Source of the DNA: Oscillospiraceae bacterium
GTDB lineage: Bacteria; Bacillota; Clostridia; Oscillospirales; Oscillospiraceae
DNA length: 13,098 nt
Direction: 5' to 3'
Assembly: GCA_021199595.1 (NCBI GenBank)
Contig: JAJQHT010000130.1
Coordinates: forward strand, 1 to 13,098
Shown here one piece after another: positions 6,365-13,098 of this stretch (position 1 is the stretch's first letter; every line of letters starts with the position of its first letter). A program made the translations under genes and the position numbers. The notes beneath the pieces are model-generated. The model searched no databases and was not told the origin of the DNA. It saw only the letters and a list, made by a program, of their open reading frames with translations.

Positions 6365-7774
6365 TTATGCGTTCGCTTCCGCGCTGACTTCCTCCGGCTC
6401 ATCGATATGCTTGATGGAGATGCCCGTAAAGCCATAGAAGATGCTGAAGATGGGCGTCAGATACAGCAGGAACAGATAGGGGAAGAACGCCGCCCAGGCC
6501 ACGCCCAGCGTACCTGACATATAGACACAGTAGCCGTGCCAGGGAATCATCGGCCCGGCCAGCGTACCCGAATCCTCCAGGCTTCTGGACAAAATCTCCG
6601 GCGCGATCTTGCGCTCCTCAAATATAGGCTTCATCAGCCGCCCGGTCAGTACGTGCGCCATGGGCTGAGAGCAGCTGATGATGCTGGTAACATAGCCCAC
6701 CACCAGCGTGATGGTGATCAGCGTGCCGTCGTTTTTGATACCCTTCACAAGGACGCGCAGGATATTTTCCAGCACGCCCAGTCTGTCCAGCATACCGCCC
6801 ATGCCCACGGCAAAGCTGATGATGGCCACATATTGCAGCATACTGGACATGCCGCCTCTGTTCAGGATGGTCTGCAGGATGCCCACGTCAATGCCGGTGG
6901 TATAGCCGTTATAGGCCACCTTGATGATGCTGGCGAGATCGATTCCCTGATAGAAGAAGGACACAAGGCCCGCCGCCAGGCTGGAAAGCCCCAGCGCCGC
7001 CACCGCATTCACCTTCAGAAGCAGCAGGGCGATCAGCAAAATCGCCGGGAGCAGGGTGACGAAGCCCAGATGAAATTCCCCGTTCAGTGCCTGGATGTAC
7101 GCGCTCAGATCTCCCGCCACATATCCGCCGCTGGTCTGCCGGAACCCCAGAATGGTGAACAGAATCAGGCTGACTATAAAGGCCGGCAGGGTAGTCCAGA
7201 GCATGGACTTCACATGGTCGCTCAGCTTAGCGCCCGCCACTGCCGGCGCAAGGTTCGTGGTATCGGACAGGGGGCTTAGCTTGTCGCCGAACATAGCGCC
7301 GCAGATAACGGCGCCCGCCACCATACCGGCGTTGATGCCCATGGCGTTGCCAATGGCCATCATCGCTACGCCGGCGCTTCCCACAGAGCCATAGGACGTC
7401 CCTGTCACAAGGCTCAGAACCGCGCAGAAAATCAGCGTCAGCGGAAGCAGCCAGGTCGGATTGATCATCTGAAGGCCGCCCACAATGATGGTGGCAATGG
7501 TGCCGCTTTGCAGCCAGGTGCCAATCATGACGCCAATGGCCATCAGCAGCACCAGCGTCGGCACCACCACGCGGATCGCTTCATAAGCGCCGTCAAGGAT
7601 CTTCTTATAGTCTATCCGAAGCACCAGGCAGAACAGATAGATGATGATCCAGCTAAAGAACAGGCCGATCATCGGGCCGCCGGTCTTCAGGCGGATACAG
7701 ACCGCCACAGAGCCGATGATCAACAGCAGCAGGATGATCGACTCCAGCATATTGAGCTTTTTGTCTTCTTTCAT
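6365..7774 (-). CDS. NhaC-family Na+/H+ antiporter
   Basis: A 469-residue polytopic membrane protein, hydrophobic almost throughout with about 11-12 predicted helices, the usual length for the NhaC family. The family signature GAMFGDKLSPLSDTTNLA is at residues 159-176, and a second conserved segment, SCSQPMAHVLTGRL, lies in the C-terminal half. Characterised members exchange Na+ for H+, or couple Na+/H+ to organic acids (MleN malate/lactate antiport), so the substrate could be a cation alone or a carboxylate. A GAGG site 8-9 nt upstream supports the ATG at 7774. The gene has its own promoter (TTGATT-17-TATAAT) and a leader of about 110 nt, and is followed 11 nt later by the MBL-fold hydrolase. 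Whether the hydrolase makes or removes a transported compound cannot be told. Confidence 0.88.
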   Translation of the reverse strand: MKEDKKLNMLESIILLLLIIGSVAVCIRLKTGGPMIGLFFSWIIIYLFCLVLRIDYKKILDGAYEAIRVVVPTLVLLMAIGVMIGTWLQSGTIATIIVGGLQMINPTWLLPLTLIFCAVLSLVTGTSYGSVGSAGVAMMAIGNAMGINAGMVAGAVICGAMFGDKLSPLSDTTNLAPAVAGAKLSDHVKSMLWTTLPAFIVSLILFTILGFRQTSGGYVAGDLSAYIQALNGEFHLGFVTLLPAILLIALLLLKVNAVAALGLSSLAAGLVSFFYQGIDLASIIKVAYNGYTTGIDVGILQTILNRGGMSSMLQYVAIISFAVGMGGMLDRLGVLENILRVLVKGIKNDGTLITITLVVGYVTSIISCSQPMAHVLTGRLMKPIFEERKIAPEILSRSLEDSGTLAGPMIPWHGYCVYMSGTLGVAWAAFFPYLFLLYLTPIFSIFYGFTGISIKHIDEPEEVSAEANA

Positions 7775-7802
7775 TTACATATCCTCGTTTCCTTGTTGTA
7801 TC

Positions 7803-7877
7803 GGTTTGCACATTCGCCGCGTCCGTCCCGGTGTTTTTCCGCGTCTTTGGGACTTAAAAGCGTTAAATTGCCAAACC
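7803..7877 (-). promoter_or_regulatory. Structured leader of the nhaC-family gene (candidate cis element)
   Basis: The leader between the promoter and the antiporter start is about 110 nt. It contains two nested inverted pairs: GGTTTG at 7803-7808 with CAAACC at 7872-7877, and within them GTCCC at 7825-7829 with GGGAC at 7849-7853. A 7-nt direct repeat, CCGCGTC, occurs at 7817-7823 and 7839-7845. It matches no riboswitch class I recognise. The pairs are short and could be chance. Confidence 0.3.
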
Positions 7878-7884
7878 TGGGACA

Positions 7885-7913
7885 ATTATACTATTGCCTC
7901 TATAAAAAATCAA
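7885..7913 (-). promoter_or_regulatory. Promoter of the nhaC-family/MBL operon
   Basis: On the minus strand TTGATT (plus 7908-7913) and a perfect TATAAT (plus 7885-7890) are separated by exactly 17 bp. The predicted start, near 7878, lies about 100 nt before the antiporter ATG. Confidence 0.8.
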
Positions 7914-7953
7914 TACAAGAATGTTTATTTCTAAACTTATTTCGTGTGCATAC

Positions 7954-7986
7954 AAAAAGAAGGCCCAATTTCGGAAATGGGCCTTC
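7954..7986 (-). terminator. Intrinsic terminator of the PAP2-GDPD gene
   Basis: GAAGGCCC at 7959-7966 pairs with GGGCCTTC at 7979-7986. Past one bulged A the stem continues as ATTT/AAAT around a CGG loop. On the minus strand the stem is followed by TTTTT (plus 7954-7958). It lies about 50 nt past the stop of the PAP2-GDPD gene and just upstream of the nhaC-family promoter. Confidence 0.88.
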
Positions 7987-8036
7987 CTCTTTATAGTGCA
8001 GAGCGATACGCTCCCCAAAGTTCAGCACGTCTGTGC

Positions 8037-9944
8037 TTATGGCTGGTTCAGCACCGCAGCCGCTATGTCCGGGTAGTTTGTCATCACCGCGTCCGCACCG
8101 ATGGACTGGAGGCGGGCCATCTCCTCCGGGTCGTCGATGGTCCAGTACTGGACGGCGATGTTATAGCGGTGGGCGTAATTTATCACCCGCACCGTACCCA
8201 GGTTTATGACATAATCCGTGGTGGGGATTTGCAGGGCCTGGAAGCCGAAGGTGTCCTCATCCACGTTCAAGTTCAGCAGGGCACAGAGGTAGAACTTCAC
8301 GCACTCCATCACCCCGGCGCTGCGGAGCATATCGGGGTAATTTTCGTCCATATAAGCCGTCACCTCGTTGTGGAAGGTGCCGACAACAGTCTTTTCCAGG
8401 CAGCCATATTCTGCCAGAATGGCATACAGCTTGTCCGCCGCCTCGTAGCCCAGCTCATCGCTGTTTTTGATCTCTATGATATAGCCGTAATCCCCGGCGG
8501 ATTCCAGGTATTCCAGCGTCTCCTCCAGGGTGATGATACGCAGGTCGTCCGGCACTTCGTCCCCGGTCAGCCCGGCATAGGGCATGGTGCCGTCGTCCGC
8601 CTCGAACTGTGCGCCCATGTTCAGGTTTTTCAGTTCCGCGAGCGTCTTGGTGCCTACGTCTACGTTTTTCTCCCCGAAATACTCCACCGCGTCGCTGGTG
8701 CGGTCAAGGGTGGAATCGTGGAGCAGAACCAGCTCACCGTCCGCCGTCAGATGCAGGTCGAACTCGAAGATGTCCAGCTCGTATTCGTCGCTCTCCACGC
8801 AGTTTTTCAGAGCCATCATGGTGTTCTCCGGGGCGATGCCGCCCCCCGCCCGATGGCCGGACAGCATGGTGGTTCCCAGGCTGGTAATCAGGGGGTTGGT
8901 CGCCCCGTCCGACTCCTCCGGCGCGGCGCTGGAATCGCGGGTCACGACCCAATACAGAATGCCCACCAGCACCACAAGCACCAGCAGGATGATGCCGATG
9001 ATCTTCAGCGCCTTTTTGACCTTCTTTCCCATGGGGCAGCCCTTGGCAAACCAGGGGAAGGTCAGCGGCCAGACCAGAATGGCCGCCACGACCACGATGA
9101 AATACCGCACGGCATGGGCGACATCATGGCCGCCGAACAGGGCCTGCAGCGGCGCTTTCAGCCCCACCCGCAGAATCATGACAAAGGCCACCCCCAGCGC
9201 CACCTTCAGCACCTGTGCCCAGGCGGGGGCCTTGGTGTCAAATTTTATGTATTTCCGCTCCAGAGGACAGCCCACCAGCACGCCCAAAGCGCAGCCCAGC
9301 ATGGTATAGCTGTTTTTCAGCGCCTCGGCCAGGTTTTCGCTGTCAATGTCCGCGGGCCAGTCATAAAACTCCACGAACAGGGCCGCCCCCAGGGCCAGAG
9401 CGGAAACGACGCCGAAGACGATCAGGGTAATCCGGGGCTTTTCCTCACTCCTTTGGAACAGCGGGTACAAGCAAAACACCAGCACAAGGCCGATGGCAAG
9501 GCCCACACCTACGTCCGCCGGGGTGTGAACGCCCAGATACATCCGGGACAGGGCCACCAGCGCCACAATGACGATGCAGACCCACCGCAGCCAGGTCTTT
9601 TTGGTGAACCGGGCGATGCCGCCGAAGGAGACGGCGGTGTTTTGGCTGTGGCCGCTGGGGAAGGAATAGCCGGTGGCCCCCTCCCTGGCGCTCTCCACAA
9701 TGGTGAAATCCGGGTCGCGCACCCAGGGTCTCGGCACCTGGCAGGTGATTTTCAAAAACTGATTCACCACCGTGCCGCCCACGCCCGCGGCAATCAGGTA
9801 ATATCCGTCCCGCTTGCTGACGCACCAATATACCACGATGGCCAGCACAATGAACACGCTCTCCCCGCCCAAAGCCGTAATGGCCGAGAAAAAACCATTC
9901 AGCACCGGGGTTCGAAGCCCCTCCAGAAAATACAGAAAGCTCAT
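8037..9944 (-). CDS. PAP2-type phosphatase fused to glycerophosphodiester phosphodiesterase
   Basis: A 635-residue membrane protein with two enzymes in one frame. Residues 1 to about 165 are a PAP2 (type 2 phosphatidic acid phosphatase) domain with all three motifs: Lys65-x6-Arg72-Pro, PSGH at 96-99, and SR-x5-His140-x3-Asp144. Further membrane segments span about 171-297. A new basic stretch from Met305 and a helix at about 314-334 lead into a GDPD domain (360-635), with GHR (363-365), PEN (372-374), Glu394-x-Asp396, His409-Asp410, Glu491-x-Lys493 and WTID (601-604). Known family roles are lipid phosphate or undecaprenyl-pyrophosphate hydrolysis, and release of glycerol 3-phosphate from glycerophosphodiesters. 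Both sites probably face outward. GAGGTG lies 4 nt before the ATG. The segment from Met305 reads like the start of a separate membrane-anchored GDPD, so this may be a recent fusion. Confidence 0.9.
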   Translation of the reverse strand: MSFLYFLEGLRTPVLNGFFSAITALGGESVFIVLAIVVYWCVSKRDGYYLIAAGVGGTVVNQFLKITCQVPRPWVRDPDFTIVESAREGATGYSFPSGHSQNTAVSFGGIARFTKKTWLRWVCIVIVALVALSRMYLGVHTPADVGVGLAIGLVLVFCLYPLFQRSEEKPRITLIVFGVVSALALGAALFVEFYDWPADIDSENLAEALKNSYTMLGCALGVLVGCPLERKYIKFDTKAPAWAQVLKVALGVAFVMILRVGLKAPLQALFGGHDVAHAVRYFIVVVAAILVWPLTFPWFAKGCPMGKKVKKALKIIGIILLVLVVLVGILYWVVTRDSSAAPEESDGATNPLITSLGTTMLSGHRAGGGIAPENTMMALKNCVESDEYELDIFEFDLHLTADGELVLLHDSTLDRTSDAVEYFGEKNVDVGTKTLAELKNLNMGAQFEADDGTMPYAGLTGDEVPDDLRIITLEETLEYLESAGDYGYIIEIKNSDELGYEAADKLYAILAEYGCLEKTVVGTFHNEVTAYMDENYPDMLRSAGVMECVKFYLCALLNLNVDEDTFGFQALQIPTTDYVINLGTVRVINYAHRYNIAVQYWTIDDPEEMARLQSIGADAVMTNYPDIAAAVLNQP

Positions 9945-9997
9945 ACGTCACCTCGTTATCAGGTTATGGGGATATTGTGCCATATTCCCGGTAAAAA

Positions 9998-10012
9998 CAA
10001 AACCAGGTTTTG
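9998..10012. repeat. Small palindrome in the divergent intergenic region
   Basis: CAAAACC and GGTTTTG form perfect 7-bp arms around a central A. It lies about 54 nt upstream of the PAP2-GDPD start and 39 nt upstream of the -35 of the MBOAT promoter, a position suited to an operator for either gene. No regulator gene is nearby, so a role is unproven. Confidence 0.35.
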
Positions 10013-10050
10013 GTTAAATGTTGGTAGGGAACGAAATCAGTCGCTTTTTG

Positions 10051-10079
10051 TTGACTTTTGATAGACATAGTTATATAAT
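10051..10079 (+). promoter_or_regulatory. Strong promoter of the acyltransferase cassette
   Basis: TTGACT at 10051-10056 and a perfect TATAAT at 10074-10079 are separated by 17 bp, within an A/T-rich stretch. Transcription would begin near 10086, giving a leader of about 60 nt. AAGAGGA at 10133-10139 is the ribosome binding site, 7 nt before the GTG start at 10147. Confidence 0.88.
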
Positions 10080-11194
10080 TTATCAGGTTAATTAGCGAAT
10101 TAAATTCATTCCTGTAATTTCCATAAGAAAAGAAGAGGACAAGCCCGTGGTATTTTCAAGTCTGACGTTTCTGTTTTTCTTTCTGCCCATCACCCTGGCG
10201 GTCAACCTGATTCTGCCGAAGAAGGTGCGAAACTACTGGCTTTTGGCGGCCAGTCTGGTGTTCTACGCCTGGGGCGCGGGAAAATTCGTGCTGGTGATGA
10301 TCGCCTCCATCCTGGTGAACTATGTGTTCGCCTGGCTGATAGACGGCAGCAGCAACGAACGCTTCCGCAGGGTTTGCCTGGCTCTGGCCGTCGTCGCCAA
10401 CCTGGGAGTGCTGTTTTACAACAAATACATGAACTTCTTCACCGAGAATTTGCAGAAAATTTTCGGTGATTCCATCGTTGTCACCAATATTATTCTTCCC
10501 ATCGGCATCTCCTTTTTCACTTTCCAGGCGCTGTCCTATGTGGTGGACGTATACCGAAAAGACACGCCGGTGCAGAAAAACCCCTACTACCTGGGACTGT
10601 ATATTGCCTTCTTCCCCCAGCTCATCGCAGGCCCTATCGTGCGCTACCGCACCATTGCGGACCAGATCGAGGAGCGCACCATCACGGCGGAAAAATTTGC
10701 CTCCGGCGTCAGCCGCTTCTGCGGCGGCTTTGCCATGAAGGTGCTGCTGGCAAACAATCTCTCTGTGGTGGCGGACGCGGCCTTCGACCTGTCCGCCACG
10801 CCGGGAAGCCTGAGCGTCTGCTTCGCCTGGCTGGGCGCGCTGGCCTATTCCCTGCAAATCCTCTTTGATTTCAGCGGCTACTCCTCCATGGCCATCGGCC
10901 TGGGCCGGATGTTTGGCTTTGAGTTTATGGAGAACTTCAATTACCCCTACATCTCCAAAAATGTCACCGAGTTTTGGCGGCGGTGGCACATCTCTCTGAG
11001 TCAGTGGTTCCGGGACTATGTCTATTTCCCCCTGGGCGGCTCCAGGGTGGATAAAAAATATAAGCTGGTGCGGAACCTGTTCTCAGTCTGGATTCTGACC
11101 GGCATATGGCATGGGGCCAACTGGACGTTTATCTGCTGGGGCCTTGGCTATTTTATCCTGCTCACCTTCGAAAAGCTGACAAATCTCCCAAAAC

Positions 11195-11569
11195 GTGAAT
11201 TGCCTCGGGGGGGTATTACTTTATCGAATATTCACCCTGCTCTGCGTCCTGCTGGGCTGGGTGGTGTTCCGGGCGGACAATCTGCGGTACGCCAAGCGGT
11301 ATCTGTTCGCCATGTTCGGCCTGACGGGGAATGCTTTTGTGGACAGCAGCGCCATCCGCTATGCCAACGATTATAAAATCCTCCTGGTGATTGCCCTGAT
11401 CTGCTGCACCCCGGCCCTGAAAAAGCTGAAGGAATGGCTCTGCCGCAAGTGCGGGGCAGAAACCGCCGTCACCGCCGTTTTCGACCTGTGCGCCGTAGGG
11501 CTGGTCATCGTCTCCGTCTCTTATCTGGTGATGGGCGGGAACAACCCCTTCATTTACTTTAACTTTTAA
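11195..11569 (+). CDS. C-terminal fragment of the MBOAT acyltransferase in the shifted frame
   Basis: This frame carries the last roughly 119 residues of the acyltransferase: a helix with the family pattern GWVVFRADN, then two more hydrophobic segments and the end VMGGNNPFIYFNF. The first in-frame start is a GTG at 11195, without a good ribosome binding site. It is therefore best read as the displaced 3' part of the upstream gene, not an independent protein. Confidence 0.6.
   Translation: MNCLGGVLLYRIFTLLCVLLGWVVFRADNLRYAKRYLFAMFGLTGNAFVDSSAIRYANDYKILLVIALICCTPALKKLKEWLCRKCGAETAVTAVFDLCAVGLVIVSVSYLVMGGNNPFIYFNF
11207..11213 (+). repeat. Homopolymer of seven G at the frameshift point
   Basis: Seven consecutive G sit exactly where the MBOAT frame changes. 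With six G the two frames join cleanly (PRGVLLYRIF). The run is long enough for occasional strand slippage and is also a typical sequencing-error site. Confidence 0.85.
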
Positions 11570-11587
11570 CGGGAACGGAGGGCAAAA

Positions 11588-13098
11588 ATGCTGCGCGCAC
11601 TGAAAGCGAAAATAAACGCCAAAACCATTGTCCTGCTGATTCCCTCGGTACTTTTTCTGGTGTTCATCTTCTATATGCTGGCCCGGAACATAACCGGGGA
11701 GGTGGAGGAGACCATTAAGGACACAGAAATATCCTTTTATGGCTTTTCCCAGCTCTCCGGGGAATTTGAGGATACCTTGCAGGGGAATTTTTATCAGAAA
11801 AATGATTTTATCAACCTGAACGGGCTGACTACGCGGGTGTTGGGGATTAATACGCTGAACGAGCGTTATAAACTGGCCAACGGGTATCTGGCTCGTACCG
11901 AAAACGAGGTGGATACTTCCGATTACTCAGCCAGTGTGATCGAGCTGGACGAATTTTTAAGCGACCGGGGAATTGAGTTTTTGTATGTTTTAGCACCAAG
12001 CAAGGAAGCCTTTTATGGCACTGAATTTCTCCCAGGCTACAGCAGCAGCGCAAGGGAAAATATAGACGCCATGATTTCCGCCCTGGACAGTGCCGGTGTG
12101 GATACACTGAATATGGACGCCTGGTTCGAGGAAAACGGCTGGAGCATGGAGGACGTTTATTTTATCACCGACCACCACTGGATGCCCCAGGCCGGACTGG
12201 CCGCGGCCAGGGTGACAATGGAGCTTCTCTCCCAGCAGGGGCTGGCGGAGTATGACAGTACACTGTTGGAGGATGAGAGCTGGACGGTAACAGTGCTGGA
12301 GGACTGGTTCCTCGGCAGCCACGGAAAGCGGGTGGGTACGCTTTATACTGGTGTAGACGATATTTCGGTATACACCCCAAACTTCGCAACAAATTATTCC
12401 TATGCAGGTCTTCCCTCAGGTTCAACCACCTGGCGCTACAGTGACAGCATATTGAATTTAAGCTATACAGAATCTATAAACTATTTCGGTTCCGACCCAC
12501 ATTGTATTTATCTGTATGGCGATTATCCTGTGCAAATTATAAAAAACACAGAAGCCTGCAATAACAAGCGCGTTTTAGTCGTTGGCGACTCCTTCCGCCG
12601 GGTGTGGGAATACTTCCTGACAACGCAGTTTTCTGAGATTTATTCAATCGACCCGCGGTACTACACAGACGGAACCTTTGTCCAATATGTCGAAGAGATT
12701 CAGCCGGATATAGTCATTATGTGTATAAACACAAATGGATTTTCTGACAGCAGCTTTTACACCTTCGGCACCGCTGAATACGAAACTGCGCTGGCCCAGA
12801 CGCAGGCGGACGGGCTGTCCTTTATCGACCTGCCGGACGCGGCCCTGGCGGTCTCGGACAACAACAGTAGCTTCACCGTTCTCTGCACCGACCTGATCCC
12901 CGGCCAGACCTATACTCTGACCGTGGACGGCACCGCCTATTCCGGCGGGGAGGACTTATACGTCCAGACCACGCTGCAAGACCTCTCTACCAACAAGGCC
13001 ATATACAACCGCTACTTCGACGCCAACAGCGCGGAGACCCAGTCCTGGATCTTCACCGTCCCGGAGGGCAGCGACACCTACGCCATCTACTTCTACGC
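11588..13098 (+). CDS. DHHW-family (AlgJ/AlgX-like) SGNH-type O-acetylation protein, cut by the window end
   Basis: 503 codons are visible with no stop. A basic N-terminus and one helix (about residues 13-32) anchor the protein, with the rest outside. The catalytic-type motif TDHHW (Asp195, His196, His197, Trp198) and GDS (Gly333, Asp334, Ser335, followed by Phe-Arg-Arg) are the signature of AlgJ/AlgX/DHHW proteins. These SGNH-hydrolase-like enzymes accept acetyl from a partner MBOAT and place it on polysaccharide. The order, MBOAT then DHHW, matches alginate and peptidoglycan O-acetylation loci. Past about residue 420 the sequence turns into a Thr/Ser-rich beta-strand region (GQTYTLTVDG, then EDLYVQTTLQD) resembling a carbohydrate-binding or immunoglobulin-like module. 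GGAGGG (11577-11582) lies 5 nt before the ATG. By eye, the part up to about 12780 is richer in A/T than the rest. Confidence 0.85.
   Translation, partial: MLRALKAKINAKTIVLLIPSVLFLVFIFYMLARNITGEVEETIKDTEISFYGFSQLSGEFEDTLQGNFYQKNDFINLNGLTTRVLGINTLNERYKLANGYLARTENEVDTSDYSASVIELDEFLSDRGIEFLYVLAPSKEAFYGTEFLPGYSSSARENIDAMISALDSAGVDTLNMDAWFEENGWSMEDVYFITDHHWMPQAGLAAARVTMELLSQQGLAEYDSTLLEDESWTVTVLEDWFLGSHGKRVGTLYTGVDDISVYTPNFATNYSYAGLPSGSTTWRYSDSILNLSYTESINYFGSDPHCIYLYGDYPVQIIKNTEACNNKRVLVVGDSFRRVWEYFLTTQFSEIYSIDPRYYTDGTFVQYVEEIQPDIVIMCINTNGFSDSSFYTFGTAEYETALAQTQADGLSFIDLPDAALAVSDNNSSFTVLCTDLIPGQTYTLTVDGTAYSGGEDLYVQTTLQDLSTNKAIYNRYFDANSAETQSWIFTVPEGSDTYAIYFY

Larger units (their letters stand above)
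10147..11569 (+). pseudogene. MBOAT O-acyltransferase (AlgI/DltB-like), frameshifted at a G7 run
   Basis: A membrane-bound O-acyltransferase of the AlgI/DltB/PatA type. These move an acyl group across the membrane for addition to surface polysaccharide or teichoic acid. The GTG start gives the typical MVFSSLTFLFFFLP beginning. Also visible are SFFTFQALSYVVDVYR, FFPQLIAGPI, DFSGYSSMAIGLG, FWRRWHISLSQWFRDY (His281) and the catalytic histidine segment GIWHGANW (His322). As written, the frame is lost after Arg354 at seven G (11207-11213): the original frame adds about 55 unrelated residues and stops at 11376. Removing one G joins it to the family C-terminus (LLYRIFTLLCVLLGWVVFRAD) ending at 11569, a normal 473 residues. 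The break could be a sequencing or assembly error, a true mutation, or slippage-based on/off switching. The DHHW-protein gene follows 18 nt later. Confidence 0.88.

Noticed and set aside
5439..6437. A plus-strand open frame opposite the MBL-fold gene and the antiporter end
   Set aside because: No domain or ribosome binding site, and it spans the ends of two convincing minus-strand genes.
7944..10061. A 705-codon plus-strand open frame opposite the PAP2-GDPD gene
   Set aside because: Its protein is Gln/His/Gly/Arg rich without any domain, and it crosses a terminator and a promoter. The minus-strand gene has complete active sites of two enzymes.
10156..10989. A minus-strand open frame opposite the MBOAT gene
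   Set aside because: Low-complexity His/Gln/Gly-rich translation with no family match, while the plus strand has clear MBOAT motifs and a promoter.
11195..11569. Independent small membrane protein
   Set aside because: Its sequence is the missing C-terminus of the MBOAT enzyme and its only start is a GTG without a ribosome binding site. It is better explained by a one-base frameshift.
1..13098. CRISPR array, tRNA/rRNA genes, insertion sequences, phage attachment sites
   Set aside because: I found no regularly spaced repeats, tRNA cloverleaf ends, transposase-like proteins or terminal inverted repeats with target duplications.

Overview
The window looks like chromosomal DNA from a GC-rich gut Clostridium, most likely the Oscillospiraceae/Ruminococcaceae group. 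I infer this from GC-rich coding sequence, AT-rich promoters of the TTGACA/TATAAT type, strong AGGAGG-type ribosome binding sites, and gene families typical of that group. No rRNA, tRNA, CRISPR array, transposase or phage gene is visible. The species cannot be named from the sequence alone.

Layout, left to right. (1) 121-2205 (+): a two-gene unit with its own promoter encodes an SCP2-like lipid-binding protein and a class III PLP aminotransferase. It ends at a perfect 18-bp hairpin that also faces the next operon. (2) 5352-2287 (-): thiI (tRNA 4-thiouridine synthesis), cinA (NMN deamidase/nucleotide pyrophosphatase family) and an Apt-like phosphoribosyltransferase form a tight operon behind an extended -10 promoter. 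(3) 7913-5475 (-): an NhaC-family antiporter and a metallo-beta-lactamase-fold hydrolase form an operon with a clear promoter and a leader of about 110 nt that can fold. (4) 9944-8037 (-): one long ORF joins a PAP2-type membrane phosphatase to a glycerophosphodiester phosphodiesterase. Both active sites are intact and it ends at an intrinsic terminator. (5) 10051-13098 (+): a divergent promoter drives a polysaccharide O-acylation cassette. It holds an AlgI/DltB-like MBOAT acyltransferase and an AlgJ/AlgX-like DHHW protein cut by the window edge. The MBOAT gene is frameshifted at a run of seven G.

The themes are the cell envelope (regions 4 and 5), ion/metabolite transport (3), and tRNA and nucleotide housekeeping (2). 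The SCP2-aminotransferase pair (1) has no pathway I can name. The strongest points for follow-up are the PAP2-GDPD fusion with a possible internal start, the G7 tract that switches the MBOAT frame, and the SCP2-aminotransferase pair.
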